From Frankiaceae bacterium (GTDB lineage Bacteria; Actinomycetota; Actinomycetes; BP-191), in assembly GCA_035556555.1 (NCBI GenBank), contig DATMES010000020.1:1-64000 (forward strand): DNA of 64,000 bases. The letters are read 5' to 3'. The position numbers and the translations under genes are program-made. Below the pieces are notes generated by a model. It was not told the origin of the DNA. It worked only from the letters and a program-made list of their open reading frames with translations, and made no database searches. The stretch's first letter is position 1. Every line of letters starts with the position of its first letter. Shown one piece after another: positions 1-10,980 of the stretch.

Positions 1-2489
<2,489 letters not shown>

Positions 2490-2492
2490 GGG

Positions 2493-2891
2493 TCACTTCC
2501 TCCGCCACACCACGACTTGGGCGTTGTTGAGGGGGACGAGGTCGCGGCGGTACGACGCGTGCACCTGCTCCTCGCGGCGCTCGGCGTCGGCGCGCGCGGC
2601 GTCGGCCTCGGCCTGCAGCTCGTTGATGCGCGAACGCAGGGCGTCGACCTGGTGCTCGAGCTCGATGATGCGCTTGATGCCGGCGAGGTTGATGCCCTCG
2701 TCCTGGGAGAGGCGCTGCACCTCGCGGAGCAGCGCGACGTCGCGCTCGCTGTAGCGGCGCCCGCGCCCCGCCGTACGGCCAGGGGAGACGAGCCCCAGGC
2801 GGTCGTACGTCCGCAGCGTCTGCGGGTGCATGCCGGCGAGCTGGGCGGCGATCGAGATGACGTAGACCGGGCGTTCGTCCGACTCAGCCAC
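2493..2891 (-). CDS. hspR: Heat-shock repressor HspR (MerR family)
   Basis: Autorepressor of the dnaK operon; in Streptomyces and Mycobacterium HspR binds HAIR sites, with DnaK as co-repressor. The 132-residue product starts with a MerR-type winged helix ([20 protein letters not shown], about residues 10-29; wing [11 protein letters not shown]), then a helical effector and dimer region and a charged coiled coil (about 75-110). It ends in the hydrophobic-basic tail VVVWRRK, like the VXXWXXG-type tail of other HspR proteins. The start is GTG with GGAGG 8 bases upstream, and the first 8 bases overlap the end of dnaJ, so translation is coupled. The matching operator lies upstream of dnaK (6550-6570). 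Confidence 0.95.
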   Translation of the reverse strand: MAESDERPVYVISIAAQLAGMHPQTLRTYDRLGLVSPGRTAGRGRRYSERDVALLREVQRLSQDEGINLAGIKRIIELEHQVDALRSRINELQAEADAARADAERREEQVHASYRRDLVPLNNAQVVVWRRK

Positions 2892-3984
2892 TGGTCACCT
2901 CCTCGGCGAGGTACGCGCGGGGGTCGGCGCCGTCCTCCGCGGCCAGCGTCTCCAGTGCCTTGCGCGCCTTGGCGGAGAGCTTCTGCGGGACGGCGACCTC
3001 GACGGTGACGAGCAGGTCGCCGTTCTTGGCGCCGCGCCCCTTGACGCGGAACGTCTTGCCCGACGGCGTGCCCGGCGGGATGCGCAGGCGTACGGAGCCG
3101 TCGAGCGTCGGCACCTCGATGTCGGCGCCGAGCGCCGCCTCGGTGAACGTCACCGGGACGGCCAGCGTGACGTGGTCGCCCTTGCGCCCGAAGACGCGGT
3201 GCGGCGTGACGTGCACGCGGACGAACAGGTCGCCGGCCGGGCCGCCGTTCTCCCCCGGGGAGCCCTTGCCGGCGAGCCGGATGCGCTGGCCGTCCTGGAC
3301 GCCGGCGGGGATGCGGACGGTCAGGGTGCGTTCGCGGGTCGTGACGCCGGTGCCCTTGCAGTCGCGGCACGGCGTGTCGACGACGCGCCCCTGGCCGCGG
3401 CAGTCGCGGCACGGCTGCGACAGCGAGAACGGCCCCTGGTTGACCGACAGCGCGCCGGTGCCGCCGCAGGAGACGCAGGTGCGCGGCGTCGTGCCCGGCG
3501 CGGCGCCGGACCCGCCGCACGTACGGCACGCGTGCGGGCTGGCGAGCCGCAGCGGCACGGTGACGCCGTGCACCGCCTCGGCGAAGTCGAGCGTGACGTC
3601 GGTCTCGGCGTCGCCACCGCGGCGCGGGCCCCGGGCGCGGGACGCCCCGCCCCCGAACATCCCCCCGAAGATGTCGCCGAGCCCGCCGCTGCCGAACAGG
3701 TCGCCGAAGCCGCCGCCCCCGCCGCCGCCGCCGCGCGGCCCGCGGAAGCGGCCGGACCCGAACAACGTGCGCTGCTCGTCGTACTCCGCGCGCTTCTGCG
3801 GGTCGGAGAGGACGGCGTACGCCTCGGAGACCTCCTTGAAGCGCTCCTCGGCCTTGGCGTCCCCGGCGTTCTTGTCGGGGTGCAGGTCGCGGGCGAGCGT
3901 GCGGTACGCCTTCTTGATGTCGGCCGCCGACGCGTCCTTCGCCACGCCGAGCGCGGCGTAGTAGTCCTTCTCGAAGGCGTTCAT
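2884..3984 (-). CDS. dnaJ: Co-chaperone DnaJ (type I, zinc-binding)
   Basis: Delivers unfolded clients to DnaK and stimulates its ATPase. The 366-residue product has a complete type I layout: J domain with HPD at residues 35-37, a Gly/Phe-rich linker containing a long glycine run (about 85-120), four CxxCxGxG zinc motifs ([32 protein letters not shown]; about 150-215), and two C-terminal client-binding beta domains. Length is normal for the family. It lies 17 bases after grpE with GAGGAGG ahead of the ATG, and its 3' end overlaps hspR by 8 bases. All expected catalytic and metal-binding residues are present. Confidence 0.97.
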   Translation of the reverse strand: MNAFEKDYYAALGVAKDASAADIKKAYRTLARDLHPDKNAGDAKAEERFKEVSEAYAVLSDPQKRAEYDEQRTLFGSGRFRGPRGGGGGGGGFGDLFGSGGLGDIFGGMFGGGASRARGPRRGGDAETDVTLDFAEAVHGVTVPLRLASPHACRTCGGSGAAPGTTPRTCVSCGGTGALSVNQGPFSLSQPCRDCRGQGRVVDTPCRDCKGTGVTTRERTLTVRIPAGVQDGQRIRLAGKGSPGENGGPAGDLFVRVHVTPHRVFGRKGDHVTLAVPVTFTEAALGADIEVPTLDGSVRLRIPPGTPSGKTFRVKGRGAKNGDLLVTVEVAVPQKLSAKARKALETLAAEDGADPRAYLAEEVTSG

Positions 3985-4001
3985 CTACGCCGCGCCTCCT
4001 C

Positions 4002-4622
4002 TCAGTCGCTCGCGGCGGGCTCGGCCACCGCGACCATCGCGGGGCGGAGCAGGCGCTCGGCGAACCGGTAGCCGGGTCGCATCACCGAGACGCACGTCGC
4101 CTCGGTCACGTCGTCGGAGTGCTGGTGCGTCACGGCCTCGTGCAGCATCGGGTCGAACGGGTCGCCCTCCGCGCCGTACCGCTCCAGGCCGAGCTTGGCG
4201 AGCGAGCCGTCGAGCGCGTCGGCGACCGACTTGAAGCCGCCCGTCACCTCGCCGTGCTCGCGGGCCCTGTCGACGTCGTCGAGCACCGGCAGCAGGTGGA
4301 GCAGGACGCCCGCGACGGCCTGCTCGGCCATCGCCTGCCGGTCGCGGTCGACGCGGCGGCGGTAGTTGTCGAACTCCGCCTTGAGCCGCTGGAGGTCGGC
4401 GGTCCGCTCGTCGAGCAGCGCCTGCATCGAACGCAGCTCCACGAAGTCGTCCGCCGCCACCTCCTCCGCCGTCCGGGTCCTCGTCGCGTCGTCGGGCACC
4501 GCGTCGGCGCCGCTCGGCGCCCCCTCCACGGGGTCCGGCTCGCGGAGAGACCCCGAGGGGTCGACGCGGCGCTTGTCGCGCACGACGACCCGCTGGGGCT
4601 CCTCGGTCTCGTTCTCCGTCAT
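4002..4622 (-). CDS. grpE: Nucleotide exchange factor GrpE
   Basis: Releases ADP from DnaK to complete the chaperone cycle. The product is 206 residues. A disordered, charged N-terminus (about 1-60) precedes the long dimerising helix (LQRLKAEFDNYRRRVDRDRQ, about 80-100) and the four-helix bundle with beta domain carrying the family signature (MLHEAVTHQHSDDVTEATC, then MRPGYRFAERLLRPAMV near the end). The ATG lies 2 bases beyond the dnaK stop, so the two genes are translationally coupled. The open frame extends further upstream antisense-free through dnaK sequence, but that part reads as out-of-frame dnaK, so this start is preferred. Confidence 0.95.
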   Translation of the reverse strand: MTENETEEPQRVVVRDKRRVDPSGSLREPDPVEGAPSGADAVPDDATRTRTAEEVAADDFVELRSMQALLDERTADLQRLKAEFDNYRRRVDRDRQAMAEQAVAGVLLHLLPVLDDVDRAREHGEVTGGFKSVADALDGSLAKLGLERYGAEGDPFDPMLHEAVTHQHSDDVTEATCVSVMRPGYRFAERLLRPAMVAVAEPAASD

Positions 4623-4624
4623 CG

Positions 4625-6472
4625 TCAGCTCGCCGGGGGCTCGTCGACGATCTCGGCGTCCACGACGTCCTCGTCGGCCGCCGTGTCGGCGGCGCCGGGG
4701 CCCGCGTCGCCGGCGGGGCCGCCCGCGGCGGGGCCGGACTGCGCGTACATCGCGGCGCCCATCTTCTGGCTGGCCGTCGCGACCGCCTCGGACGCCGTAC
4801 GGATCGCGGCGGTGTCGGTGCCGCCGAGCGCCGCCTTGAGCGACGCGAGCGCCTCCTCGACCTCGCTCTTCTCGGTGGCGCCGACCTTGTCGGCGTTCTC
4901 CGCGAGGAACTTCTCGGTCTGGTAGACGAGCTGCTCGCCGGTGTTGCGGGTCTCCGCCTCCTCCTTGCGGCGGCGGTCCTCCTCGGCGTACTGCTCGGCC
5001 TCGTGCATCATCCGCTCGACCTCGTCGCGCGGCAGCGCGGAGCCGCCGGTGATCGTCATCGACTGCTCCTTGCCCGTCGCGGTGTCCTTGGCGGACACGT
5101 GGACGATGCCGTTGGCGTCGATGTCGAACGTCACCTCGATCTGCGGCACCCCGCGCGGCGCCGGCGGCAGCCCCGACAGCTCGAACATGCCGAGCTTCTT
5201 GTTGTACGCCGCCATCTCGCGCTCGCCCTGGTAGACCTGGATCTGCACGGACGGCTGGTTGTCGGCGGCCGTCGTGAACGTCTCCGAGCGCTTGGTCGGG
5301 ATCGTGGTGTTGCGCTCGATGAGCTTGTGCATGATGCCGCCCTGCGTCTCGATGCCGAGCGACAGCGGCGTGACGTCGAGCAGCAGGACGTCCTTGACCT
5401 CGCCCTTCATGACGCCGGCCTGCAGGGCGGCGCCGACGGCGACGACCTCGTCGGGGTTGACGCCCTTGTTGGGCTCCTTGCCGCCGGTCAGCTCGCGGAC
5501 CAGCTCGGAGACCGCGGGCATACGCGTCGAGCCGCCGACGAGCACGACGTGGTCGATGTCGTTGACGCTGATGCCGGCGTCCTTGACCGCCTGCTGGAAC
5601 GGGCCCTTGCAGCGGTCGAGCAGGTCGGCCGTCATCCGCTGGAACTCGCTGCGCGAGAGCTTGGTCTCGAGGTGCAGCGGGCCCTCGGCGGAGGCGGTGA
5701 TGTACGGCAGGTTGATGTGCGTCTCGGTCGACTGGCTCAGCTCGATCTTGGCCTTCTCGGCGGCCTCGCGGAGCCGCTGCATCGCCATCTTGTCCTTCGA
5801 CAGGTCGATGCCGTGGCCGTTCTGGAACTCCTTGACGAGCCACTCCATGACCCGCTGGTCCCAGTCGTCGCCGCCGAGGTGCGTGTCACCCGAGGTCGAC
5901 TTGACCTCGACGACGCCCTCGCCGATCTCCAGGAGGCTCACGTCGAACGTGCCGCCGCCGAGGTCGAACACGAGGATCGTCTGGTCCTTCTCGCCCTTGT
6001 CGAGGCCGTACGCGAGCGCCGCCGCGGTGGGCTCGTTGACGATCCGCAGGACGTTGAGGCCGGCGATGGTGCCCGCCTCGGTCGTCGCCTGCCGCTCGGC
6101 GTCGCCGAAGTACGCCGGCACGGTGATGACCGCGTCGGTGACCGTCTCGCCGAGGTACGACTCCGCGTCGCGCTTGAGCTTCTGCAGGACGAACGCGCTG
6201 ATCTGCTGGGGCGTGAACGTCTTGCTGTCGAGGTCGATCTTCCAGTCGGTGCCCATGTGGCGCTTGACCGACCGGATCGTGCGGTCGACGTTGGTCACCG
6301 CCTGGCGCTTGGCGACCTCGCCGACCAGCACCTCGCCGTTCTTGGCGAACGCCACCACGCTCGGCGTCGTACGGCTGCCCTCGGCGTTGGCGATGACCGT
6401 CGGCTCGCCGCCCTCGAGGACGGAGACGACGGAGTTGGTCGTACCGAGGTCGATGCCGACCGCTCGTGCCAT
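4625..6472 (-). CDS. dnaK: Chaperone DnaK (Hsp70)
   Basis: ATP-driven Hsp70 that binds exposed hydrophobic segments; in actinomycetes it also acts as co-repressor with HspR. The 615-residue product has the actin-like ATPase domain (GIDLGTTNS at residues 6-14, [21 protein letters not shown]), the linker [16 protein letters not shown], the beta-sandwich substrate domain and a helical lid ending in an acidic disordered tail. The start at 6472 is preferred over an in-frame ATG 15 codons upstream because it gives the canonical [11 protein letters not shown]-terminus and has AGGTGAG 6-7 bases ahead of it. It is the first gene of the operon; a promoter and HAIR-like operator lie immediately upstream. 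Confidence 0.97.
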   Translation of the reverse strand: MARAVGIDLGTTNSVVSVLEGGEPTVIANAEGSRTTPSVVAFAKNGEVLVGEVAKRQAVTNVDRTIRSVKRHMGTDWKIDLDSKTFTPQQISAFVLQKLKRDAESYLGETVTDAVITVPAYFGDAERQATTEAGTIAGLNVLRIVNEPTAAALAYGLDKGEKDQTILVFDLGGGTFDVSLLEIGEGVVEVKSTSGDTHLGGDDWDQRVMEWLVKEFQNGHGIDLSKDKMAMQRLREAAEKAKIELSQSTETHINLPYITASAEGPLHLETKLSRSEFQRMTADLLDRCKGPFQQAVKDAGISVNDIDHVVLVGGSTRMPAVSELVRELTGGKEPNKGVNPDEVVAVGAALQAGVMKGEVKDVLLLDVTPLSLGIETQGGIMHKLIERNTTIPTKRSETFTTAADNQPSVQIQVYQGEREMAAYNKKLGMFELSGLPPAPRGVPQIEVTFDIDANGIVHVSAKDTATGKEQSMTITGGSALPRDEVERMMHEAEQYAEEDRRRKEEAETRNTGEQLVYQTEKFLAENADKVGATEKSEVEEALASLKAALGGTDTAAIRTASEAVATASQKMGAAMYAQSGPAAGGPAGDAGPGAADTAADEDVVDAEIVDEPPAS

Positions 6473-6516
6473 GAGTCTCACCTGGGATTCGTTCGAAGTT
6501 GATGGGTACGGGCTCA

Positions 6517-6544
6517 ATCATGCCTGGGGCCGCGCGGGTGTCAA
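6517..6544 (-). promoter_or_regulatory. Predicted dnaK promoter
   Basis: On the minus strand TTGACA (6544-6539, a perfect -35) is followed after 16 bases by CATGAT (6522-6517, 4 of 6 to the -10 consensus). It would start transcription about 35-40 bases before the dnaK ATG. An inverted pair GGCTCAA (6511-6517) and TTGAGCC (6551-6557) encloses it. The pattern match was read by eye; no start-site data exist here. Confidence 0.6.
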
Positions 6545-6549
6545 GTCGA

Positions 6550-6570
6550 GTTGAGCCATTGAGGCGCAAG
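6550..6570. promoter_or_regulatory. HAIR-like HspR operator upstream of dnaK
   Basis: On the minus strand the sequence reads CTTGCGC, 7 bases, GCTCAAC. The published HAIR consensus is CTTGAGT, 7 bases, ACTCAAG, so 10 of 14 defined positions and the spacing match. It sits 5 bases upstream of the predicted -35 of the only operon here that encodes HspR. Autorepression by HspR is inferred from family knowledge and position. Confidence 0.6.
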
Positions 6571-6663
6571 TTTTCTGAGCCGCAGTCCATGGTGTCCGAT
6601 TCCACCAAAGCGTGACACAATGACTACGTCGCGCAACCAGCGTGCGGAGTCAAGGGGGCCCGA

Positions 6664-7437
6664 GTGGCGACGGAGCTGTGGGGTGTAGGCGCTGACGCCC
6701 GCCGCCCAGGGCGTCCCGTCGTCGCGTGCGCGGCGCTGGGGGTGGCGGCGTTCGCGCTGACGTTCGTCGGCGCCCTCGTGCTCGGCCGCGGCCTCGCCGG
6801 CTCCGCCCTCGCCGCCCTCCTGCTGCCCCTCGCGCTCTCCGGCGCGCTCGCCGTCGGCCTCGCCGTGGCGTTCGTCGTGGCGGTCGCGCTCGAGCAGCCG
6901 TACGGCGCCCGCCGCGTCGGCCGCCTCGTCACCGTCGCGACGCCGCTCGCCGCGCTCGTCGCCCTCTTCGCGTACGCCGGGGCGCCCGGCGGCGGTGGCG
7001 GACTGCCGCTCGCGCTCGGCGGGCCGACCGACATCGTGCTCGGTACGCCGCGGACGCCGCAGCGCGCGCCGCGCGTCGTCCGCGTCCCCCCGGCGGTCAC
7101 CCCGCCCGTCGCGCCGGAGACCGTGCCGGACCCCGCTCCGCCCGTGGCCGCGCCCCCGGTGTCCGGCCCTGTGCTCTCGCCGCCGGACGTCGTTCCCGAA
7201 CGCCCCGTCGTCGCCCCGCGCGCGACCCCCGACCGCACCGAGGCCGGGCCGGAGCGCAAGGTGCGCCGTGTCGCGACCGCGCGGAAGGCGTTCCGGGCGG
7301 CGACGACCGGGGGGCGTACGTACGCCGCGCACGTCGACGATCCCGGGCCCGCCGAGCGCTGCGCGCCGAGGAAGGCCAAGGGCAAGGGCCACGCCAAGGC
7401 CCGCGGCAAGGGCCACGCGACCCACCACTGCCACTGA
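6664..7437 (+). CDS. Membrane protein with proline-rich region and Lys/His tail
   Basis: No family was recognised. The 257-residue product starts at GTG with a purine-rich AAGGGGG about 6-8 bases upstream. About three or four hydrophobic helices fill residues 18-106, followed by a glycine cluster and a long proline/valine-rich low-complexity segment (about 125-205), then basic stretches and a tail rich in Lys, Gly and His ending HATHHCH. The tail could bind metal or nucleic acid, but nothing proves either. The gene is divergent from the dnaK operon, and its upstream region is shared with the dnaK promoter. GC-rich third codon positions support real coding. Confidence 0.75.
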   Translation: MATELWGVGADARRPGRPVVACAALGVAAFALTFVGALVLGRGLAGSALAALLLPLALSGALAVGLAVAFVVAVALEQPYGARRVGRLVTVATPLAALVALFAYAGAPGGGGGLPLALGGPTDIVLGTPRTPQRAPRVVRVPPAVTPPVAPETVPDPAPPVAAPPVSGPVLSPPDVVPERPVVAPRATPDRTEAGPERKVRRVATARKAFRAATTGGRTYAAHVDDPGPAERCAPRKAKGKGHAKARGKGHATHHCH

Positions 7438-7453
7438 CGGCTCGGCGTCGCCC

Positions 7454-7467
7454 GGACGGCGCCGTCC
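7454..7467. terminator. GC palindrome between convergent genes
   Basis: GGACGGCGCCGTCC is a perfect 14-base palindrome in the 79-base gap between two convergent genes (7437 and 7517). It has no T tract. It may act as a bidirectional terminator, but a 14-base palindrome in DNA this GC-rich can also be chance. Confidence 0.35.
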
Positions 7468-7516
7468 GCCGTGATCTTGGACATGCCTTGCCTGCCGCCT
7501 GCCGCGCCTGCCGCCC

Positions 7517-7990
7517 CTACTCCGGCGCGGCCGTCGCTCCCACGATCGTCACGCGGGTCCCCGCCTTGACGGCGTGCTTCGGGAAGAAGCCACCGGGCGC
7601 CTCGACGGCCATCGTGTACGCCCCCGCGGGCTCGTACGTCGGGCAGGGGTCCTCCTCGCACGGGGTCATCTCGTGCGTGCTGACCACCCGGTCGCCGTCG
7701 ACGTACGCGATCGACAGCGGGATCAGCGTGCCCTTCATCCAGAAGCCGCCGCTCGTCCGGCCGGCGAAGAGGAAGACCATCCCCTCGCCCTCGTTGAGCG
7801 ACGTGCGCTGCATGAGCCCGCGCGCTCGCTGCTCGCGGGTCCGCGCGACCTCCGCCTTGATCGGCGGCGCCCCGTCGAACGTCACCGTCACCGGCGCGTC
7901 GAAGCCCCCCGCCGGCGTCGCGGGGAGGTCAGCGGGAGCATCAGAACAGGCGACCAGGGCGAGGGCGGCGAGCACGGCACGGAGGCGCAC
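7517..7990 (-). CDS. DUF192 family lipoprotein
   Basis: The 157-residue product has a lipoprotein signal peptide (VLAALALVAC, lipobox Cys near residue 16) followed by a DUF192 domain: VTVTFDGAPPIKAEVARTRE, RARGLMQRTSL, GMVFLFAGRTSGGFWMKGT, PLSIAYVDGDRVV and a C-terminal YTMAVEAPGGFF segment. DUF192 proteins are small exported beta-rich domains of unknown biochemical role. The start is set at GTG 7990 because it places the hydrophobic segment at the N-terminus; no good ribosome site is visible there. It is divergent from the Fe-S reductase gene at 8075. Confidence 0.85.
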   Translation of the reverse strand: MRLRAVLAALALVACSDAPADLPATPAGGFDAPVTVTFDGAPPIKAEVARTREQRARGLMQRTSLNEGEGMVFLFAGRTSGGFWMKGTLIPLSIAYVDGDRVVSTHEMTPCEEDPCPTYEPAGAYTMAVEAPGGFFPKHAVKAGTRVTIVGATAAPE

Positions 7991-8074
7991 CAGAGGAGCG
8001 TACGGCCGGTCGAGTTCGAACTTGTCACACGGTGGCCGTAGGCTTCGCGCAGCACTCGCGCCTCCCGAAGGGGC

Positions 8075-10348
8075 ATGACGCCTCCGATGCAGAAGTTCGC
8101 GATCGCCGTATCGCTGACGATCACCGTCATCGCCGTGGCCATGGTCGCCAGGACCGCCACGCGGATGGTCTCCGTGCTGCGCCTCGGCCGCCCTGACCCC
8201 GACCGCTTCGACGTGCCCGCCCAGCGCATGAAGACGGTGCTGACCGAGACCCTCGGCCACACCCGCATGCTCAAGTGGTCGGTGCCCGGGCTCGCCCACT
8301 GGGCGGTGTTCCTCGGCTTCATCGGGCTGTTCGGCAGCCTCGTGGAGGCGTACGGCGAGCTGTTCGACCCGGAGTTCCACCTGCCGTTCGCCGACAGGAT
8401 CGAGGCCTACGGCCTCGCGATCGAGGTCATCGCGGCGCTGACGTTCCTCGGCATCGTCGTGCTGCTCGCGATCCGGCTGCTCAACCTGCCGTCCGTCGCC
8501 GGCCGCAAGTCGCGGTTCCTCGGCTCGACGCAGTGGCAGGCGTACTACGTCGAGCTGACGATCGTCGGCGTCGCGGCGGCGGTGTTCGTGCTCCGCGGGC
8601 TTCGCGTGGCGGCGGGGACGTTCCCGTACGGCCGCGGCAACGTCATCTCGTACTTCGTCGGCGAGAAGGTCTTCGGCGGCCTGTCCGACCACGCGCTGCA
8701 CAACTGGCTGTACGCCGCGGCGACGTTCAAGATCGTCATCTCGATGCTGTGGTTCATCGTCATCGCGTCGAACATCACGATGGGCGTCGCGTGGCACCGG
8801 TTCACGGCGCCGTTCAACATCGCGTTCAAGCGCTTCGGCGACGGCCGCACCGCGCTGGGCCCGCTGCGTCCCATGAACGTCAGCTTCGAGGACCCCCAGG
8901 ACGACGACGTCTACGGCGCGGGCAAGGTCGAGGACCTCTCCTGGAAGCAGCTCCTCGACCTGCCGACGTGCACCGAGTGCGGCCGCTGCCAGTCGCAGTG
9001 CCCGGCCTGGAACACCGGCAAGCCGCTGTCGCCCAAGCTCGTCATCCTCAGCCTGCGCGACCATCTGTTCGCCAAGGCGCCGTACCTCCTCGACCCGGAG
9101 ACCGCGTCCGACGCGGCGAAGGCGGAGGCCGAGCGGCCGCTGGTGGGGACGTACGAGCAGGGCGGCGTCATCGACCCCGACGTCCTCTGGTCGTGCACGA
9201 CCTGCGGCGCCTGCGTCGAGCAGTGCCCCGTCGACATCGAGCACGTCGACACGATCCTCGACATGCGTCGCTACCAGGTGCTCATCGAGTCGTCGTTCCC
9301 GAGCGAGGCCGGCGTGATGCTGCGCAACCTCGAGTCCCAGGGCAACCCGTGGGGCCTCTCGCCCAACGCGCGCAACGAGTGGATGGAGGGCCTCGGCTTC
9401 GAGGTCTACGTCGCCGACGGCAAGATCCCCGACGACGTCGAGTGGCTGTTCTGGGTCGGCTGCGCGGGCGCGCTGGAGGACCGTTCGAAGAAGGTCACGC
9501 GCGCGGTGGCGGAGCTGCTGCACACGGCGGGCGTGGCGTTCGCGGTGCTCGGCTCGCAGGAGGGCTGCACCGGCGACCCGGCGCGCCGCCTCGGCAACGA
9601 GTACCTGTTCACCGAGCTCGGCAAGGCCAACGTCGAGCTGCTCAACTCCAAGAACGCCCGCAAGATCGTCGCGACCTGCCCGCACTGCTTCAACACCATC
9701 GGGCGCGAGTACCCGCAGCTCGGCGGCAACTACGAGGTCATCCACCACACTCAGCTGCTCGGCAGGCTCATCGACGAGGGCCGGCTGGTGCCGGTCACGC
9801 CCGTCGACGCCGACGTGACGTACCACGACCCGTGCTACCTCGGCCGGCACAACCAGGTCTACACGCCGCCGCGCGAGGTGCTCGGCGCGATCCAGGGCCT
9901 CAAGAACACCGAGATGCACCGCTGCAAGGAGCGCGGCTTCTGCTGCGGCGCGGGCGGCGCGCGGATGTGGATGGAGGAGCGCATCGGCAAGCAGGTCAAC
10001 GTCGAGCGCACCGACGAGGCCATCGCGACCGGCGCCGACATCGTCTCGACCGCGTGCCCGTACTGCATGGTCATGCTCGGCGACGCCGTCCAGGCCAAGA
10101 AGGCCGACGGGTCCGTGGCCGAGCACGTCCAGGTCCTCGACGTCGCGCAGATCCTCGCCAAGTCGCTGGTCCGCGAGGAGCCCGCGTACCGCGCGCTGAC
10201 CGCGCCCGCCGAGCCGTCGCCCGAGGTCGGGTCCGTCGACGGCGCCGCCGGTGGCGAGCCCGCGCTGGCAGGCGCCGGGTCCGACGGGTCCGCGACCGCC
10301 GCGCCGGAGCCGTCCGGAGGGTCGCCGAGCGCGCCCGAGGTCGGCTGA
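8075..10348 (+). CDS. Membrane Fe-S reductase, heterodisulfide-reductase type
   Basis: The 757-residue product resembles the actinobacterial iron-sulfur reductases related to HdrD/GlpC (Rv0338c type). The N-terminal 260 residues hold about five to six membrane helices, like a nitrate-reductase gamma or HdrE subunit. Next come two 4Fe-4S motifs, CTECGRCQSQCP and CTTCGACVEQCP (about 305-395), and two CCG domains (HDPCYLGRHN and FCCGAGGARMW, about 610-660). The tail after about residue 710 is low-complexity Ala/Gly/Pro. It probably passes electrons from a soluble partner to the quinone pool; donor and acceptor are unknown. The start is ATG 8075 or ATG 8087: GAAGGGG lies too close to the first and rather far from the second. 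Confidence 0.88.
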   Translation: MTPPMQKFAIAVSLTITVIAVAMVARTATRMVSVLRLGRPDPDRFDVPAQRMKTVLTETLGHTRMLKWSVPGLAHWAVFLGFIGLFGSLVEAYGELFDPEFHLPFADRIEAYGLAIEVIAALTFLGIVVLLAIRLLNLPSVAGRKSRFLGSTQWQAYYVELTIVGVAAAVFVLRGLRVAAGTFPYGRGNVISYFVGEKVFGGLSDHALHNWLYAAATFKIVISMLWFIVIASNITMGVAWHRFTAPFNIAFKRFGDGRTALGPLRPMNVSFEDPQDDDVYGAGKVEDLSWKQLLDLPTCTECGRCQSQCPAWNTGKPLSPKLVILSLRDHLFAKAPYLLDPETASDAAKAEAERPLVGTYEQGGVIDPDVLWSCTTCGACVEQCPVDIEHVDTILDMRRYQVLIESSFPSEAGVMLRNLESQGNPWGLSPNARNEWMEGLGFEVYVADGKIPDDVEWLFWVGCAGALEDRSKKVTRAVAELLHTAGVAFAVLGSQEGCTGDPARRLGNEYLFTELGKANVELLNSKNARKIVATCPHCFNTIGREYPQLGGNYEVIHHTQLLGRLIDEGRLVPVTPVDADVTYHDPCYLGRHNQVYTPPREVLGAIQGLKNTEMHRCKERGFCCGAGGARMWMEERIGKQVNVERTDEAIATGADIVSTACPYCMVMLGDAVQAKKADGSVAEHVQVLDVAQILAKSLVREEPAYRALTAPAEPSPEVGSVDGAAGGEPALAGAGSDGSATAAPEPSGGSPSAPEVG

Positions 10349-10509
10349 TCGCCGGCGACGAGCCGGGAGAGGGGCCGGACGGCGGCGCGGCGTTCGACCC
10401 GTACGAGCGCGCCGCCGCGCGCGCGGCCGAGGCACCGCGGCGTGCGCAGGAGAAGAAGCCGCCGGACGCGCTGCAGTTCCGCAGGCCCGCGCGCAACATC
10501 GTCCGCAAG

Positions 10510-10926
10510 GTGATGCTCGGCCTCGTCGTGATCCTGTTCATCCTGCGGATCAGCTCCGAGCGCCGCCCCCAGGCTCCCGACCTCGCCGCCGACTGCGCCA
10601 GGCCGGCGTTCGCGCTGTCGAAGACGTCCGTGGTGCCCGCGGGGCCGGTGGCGTTCACCATGGTCGGGCCTGCCGGGCGGCGGTACGCGCTCGGCGTCGA
10701 CGTGGCGACGTTCAGCGAGACCGGCGCGCCGGTGCCGAAGGCCGGCTACGAGACGACGGCGCTCGTCCCGGACGACGGGAAGAAGCCGATGCCGAAGGAG
10801 TGCGTCAAGGAGGGCTTCTTCGCGCTGCCGGTGCCGCCGGGCACGCACACCGTGACGATGTACGAGCTCACCGACCGCGGCGCCGTCTTCGTCGCCGAGC
10901 AGCCCGTCGAGGTCACGGAACCATAA
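10510..10926 (+). CDS. Single-pass membrane protein, unknown function
   Basis: No family was recognised. The frame has one hydrophobic segment (MLGLVVILFILRI) followed by an extracytoplasmic domain with two cysteines and a beta-rich pattern ending AVFVAEQPVEVTEP. Coding-type codons extend upstream to the end of the Fe-S reductase gene (about 10345), giving a plausible cytoplasmic leader (FDPYERAAARAAEAPRR), but that stretch contains no ATG, GTG or TTG in frame. The start here is therefore GTG 10510 or ATG 10513, while the true start may be a CTG at 10345 overlapping the previous stop. The tight linkage suggests co-transcription with the reductase. Confidence 0.6.
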   Translation: MMLGLVVILFILRISSERRPQAPDLAADCARPAFALSKTSVVPAGPVAFTMVGPAGRRYALGVDVATFSETGAPVPKAGYETTALVPDDGKKPMPKECVKEGFFALPVPPGTHTVTMYELTDRGAVFVAEQPVEVTEP

Positions 10927-10980
10927 GCGCTGCGCGAAACCGCGTGCGGCCGGTCGCGCGGGGCGGTTGACTGCCCCTTC

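Noticed and set aside
7471-7485. GTGATCTTGG near 7471 as a third copy of the GATCTTGGCTG hairpin
   Set aside because: Only one arm is present; no complementary arm follows, so it is not a member of the family.
10345-10510. Programmed frameshift joining the Fe-S reductase to the next frame
   Set aside because: The reductase ends in a low-complexity tail and no slippery sequence is visible; simple translational coupling from a non-standard or unseen start is more likely.
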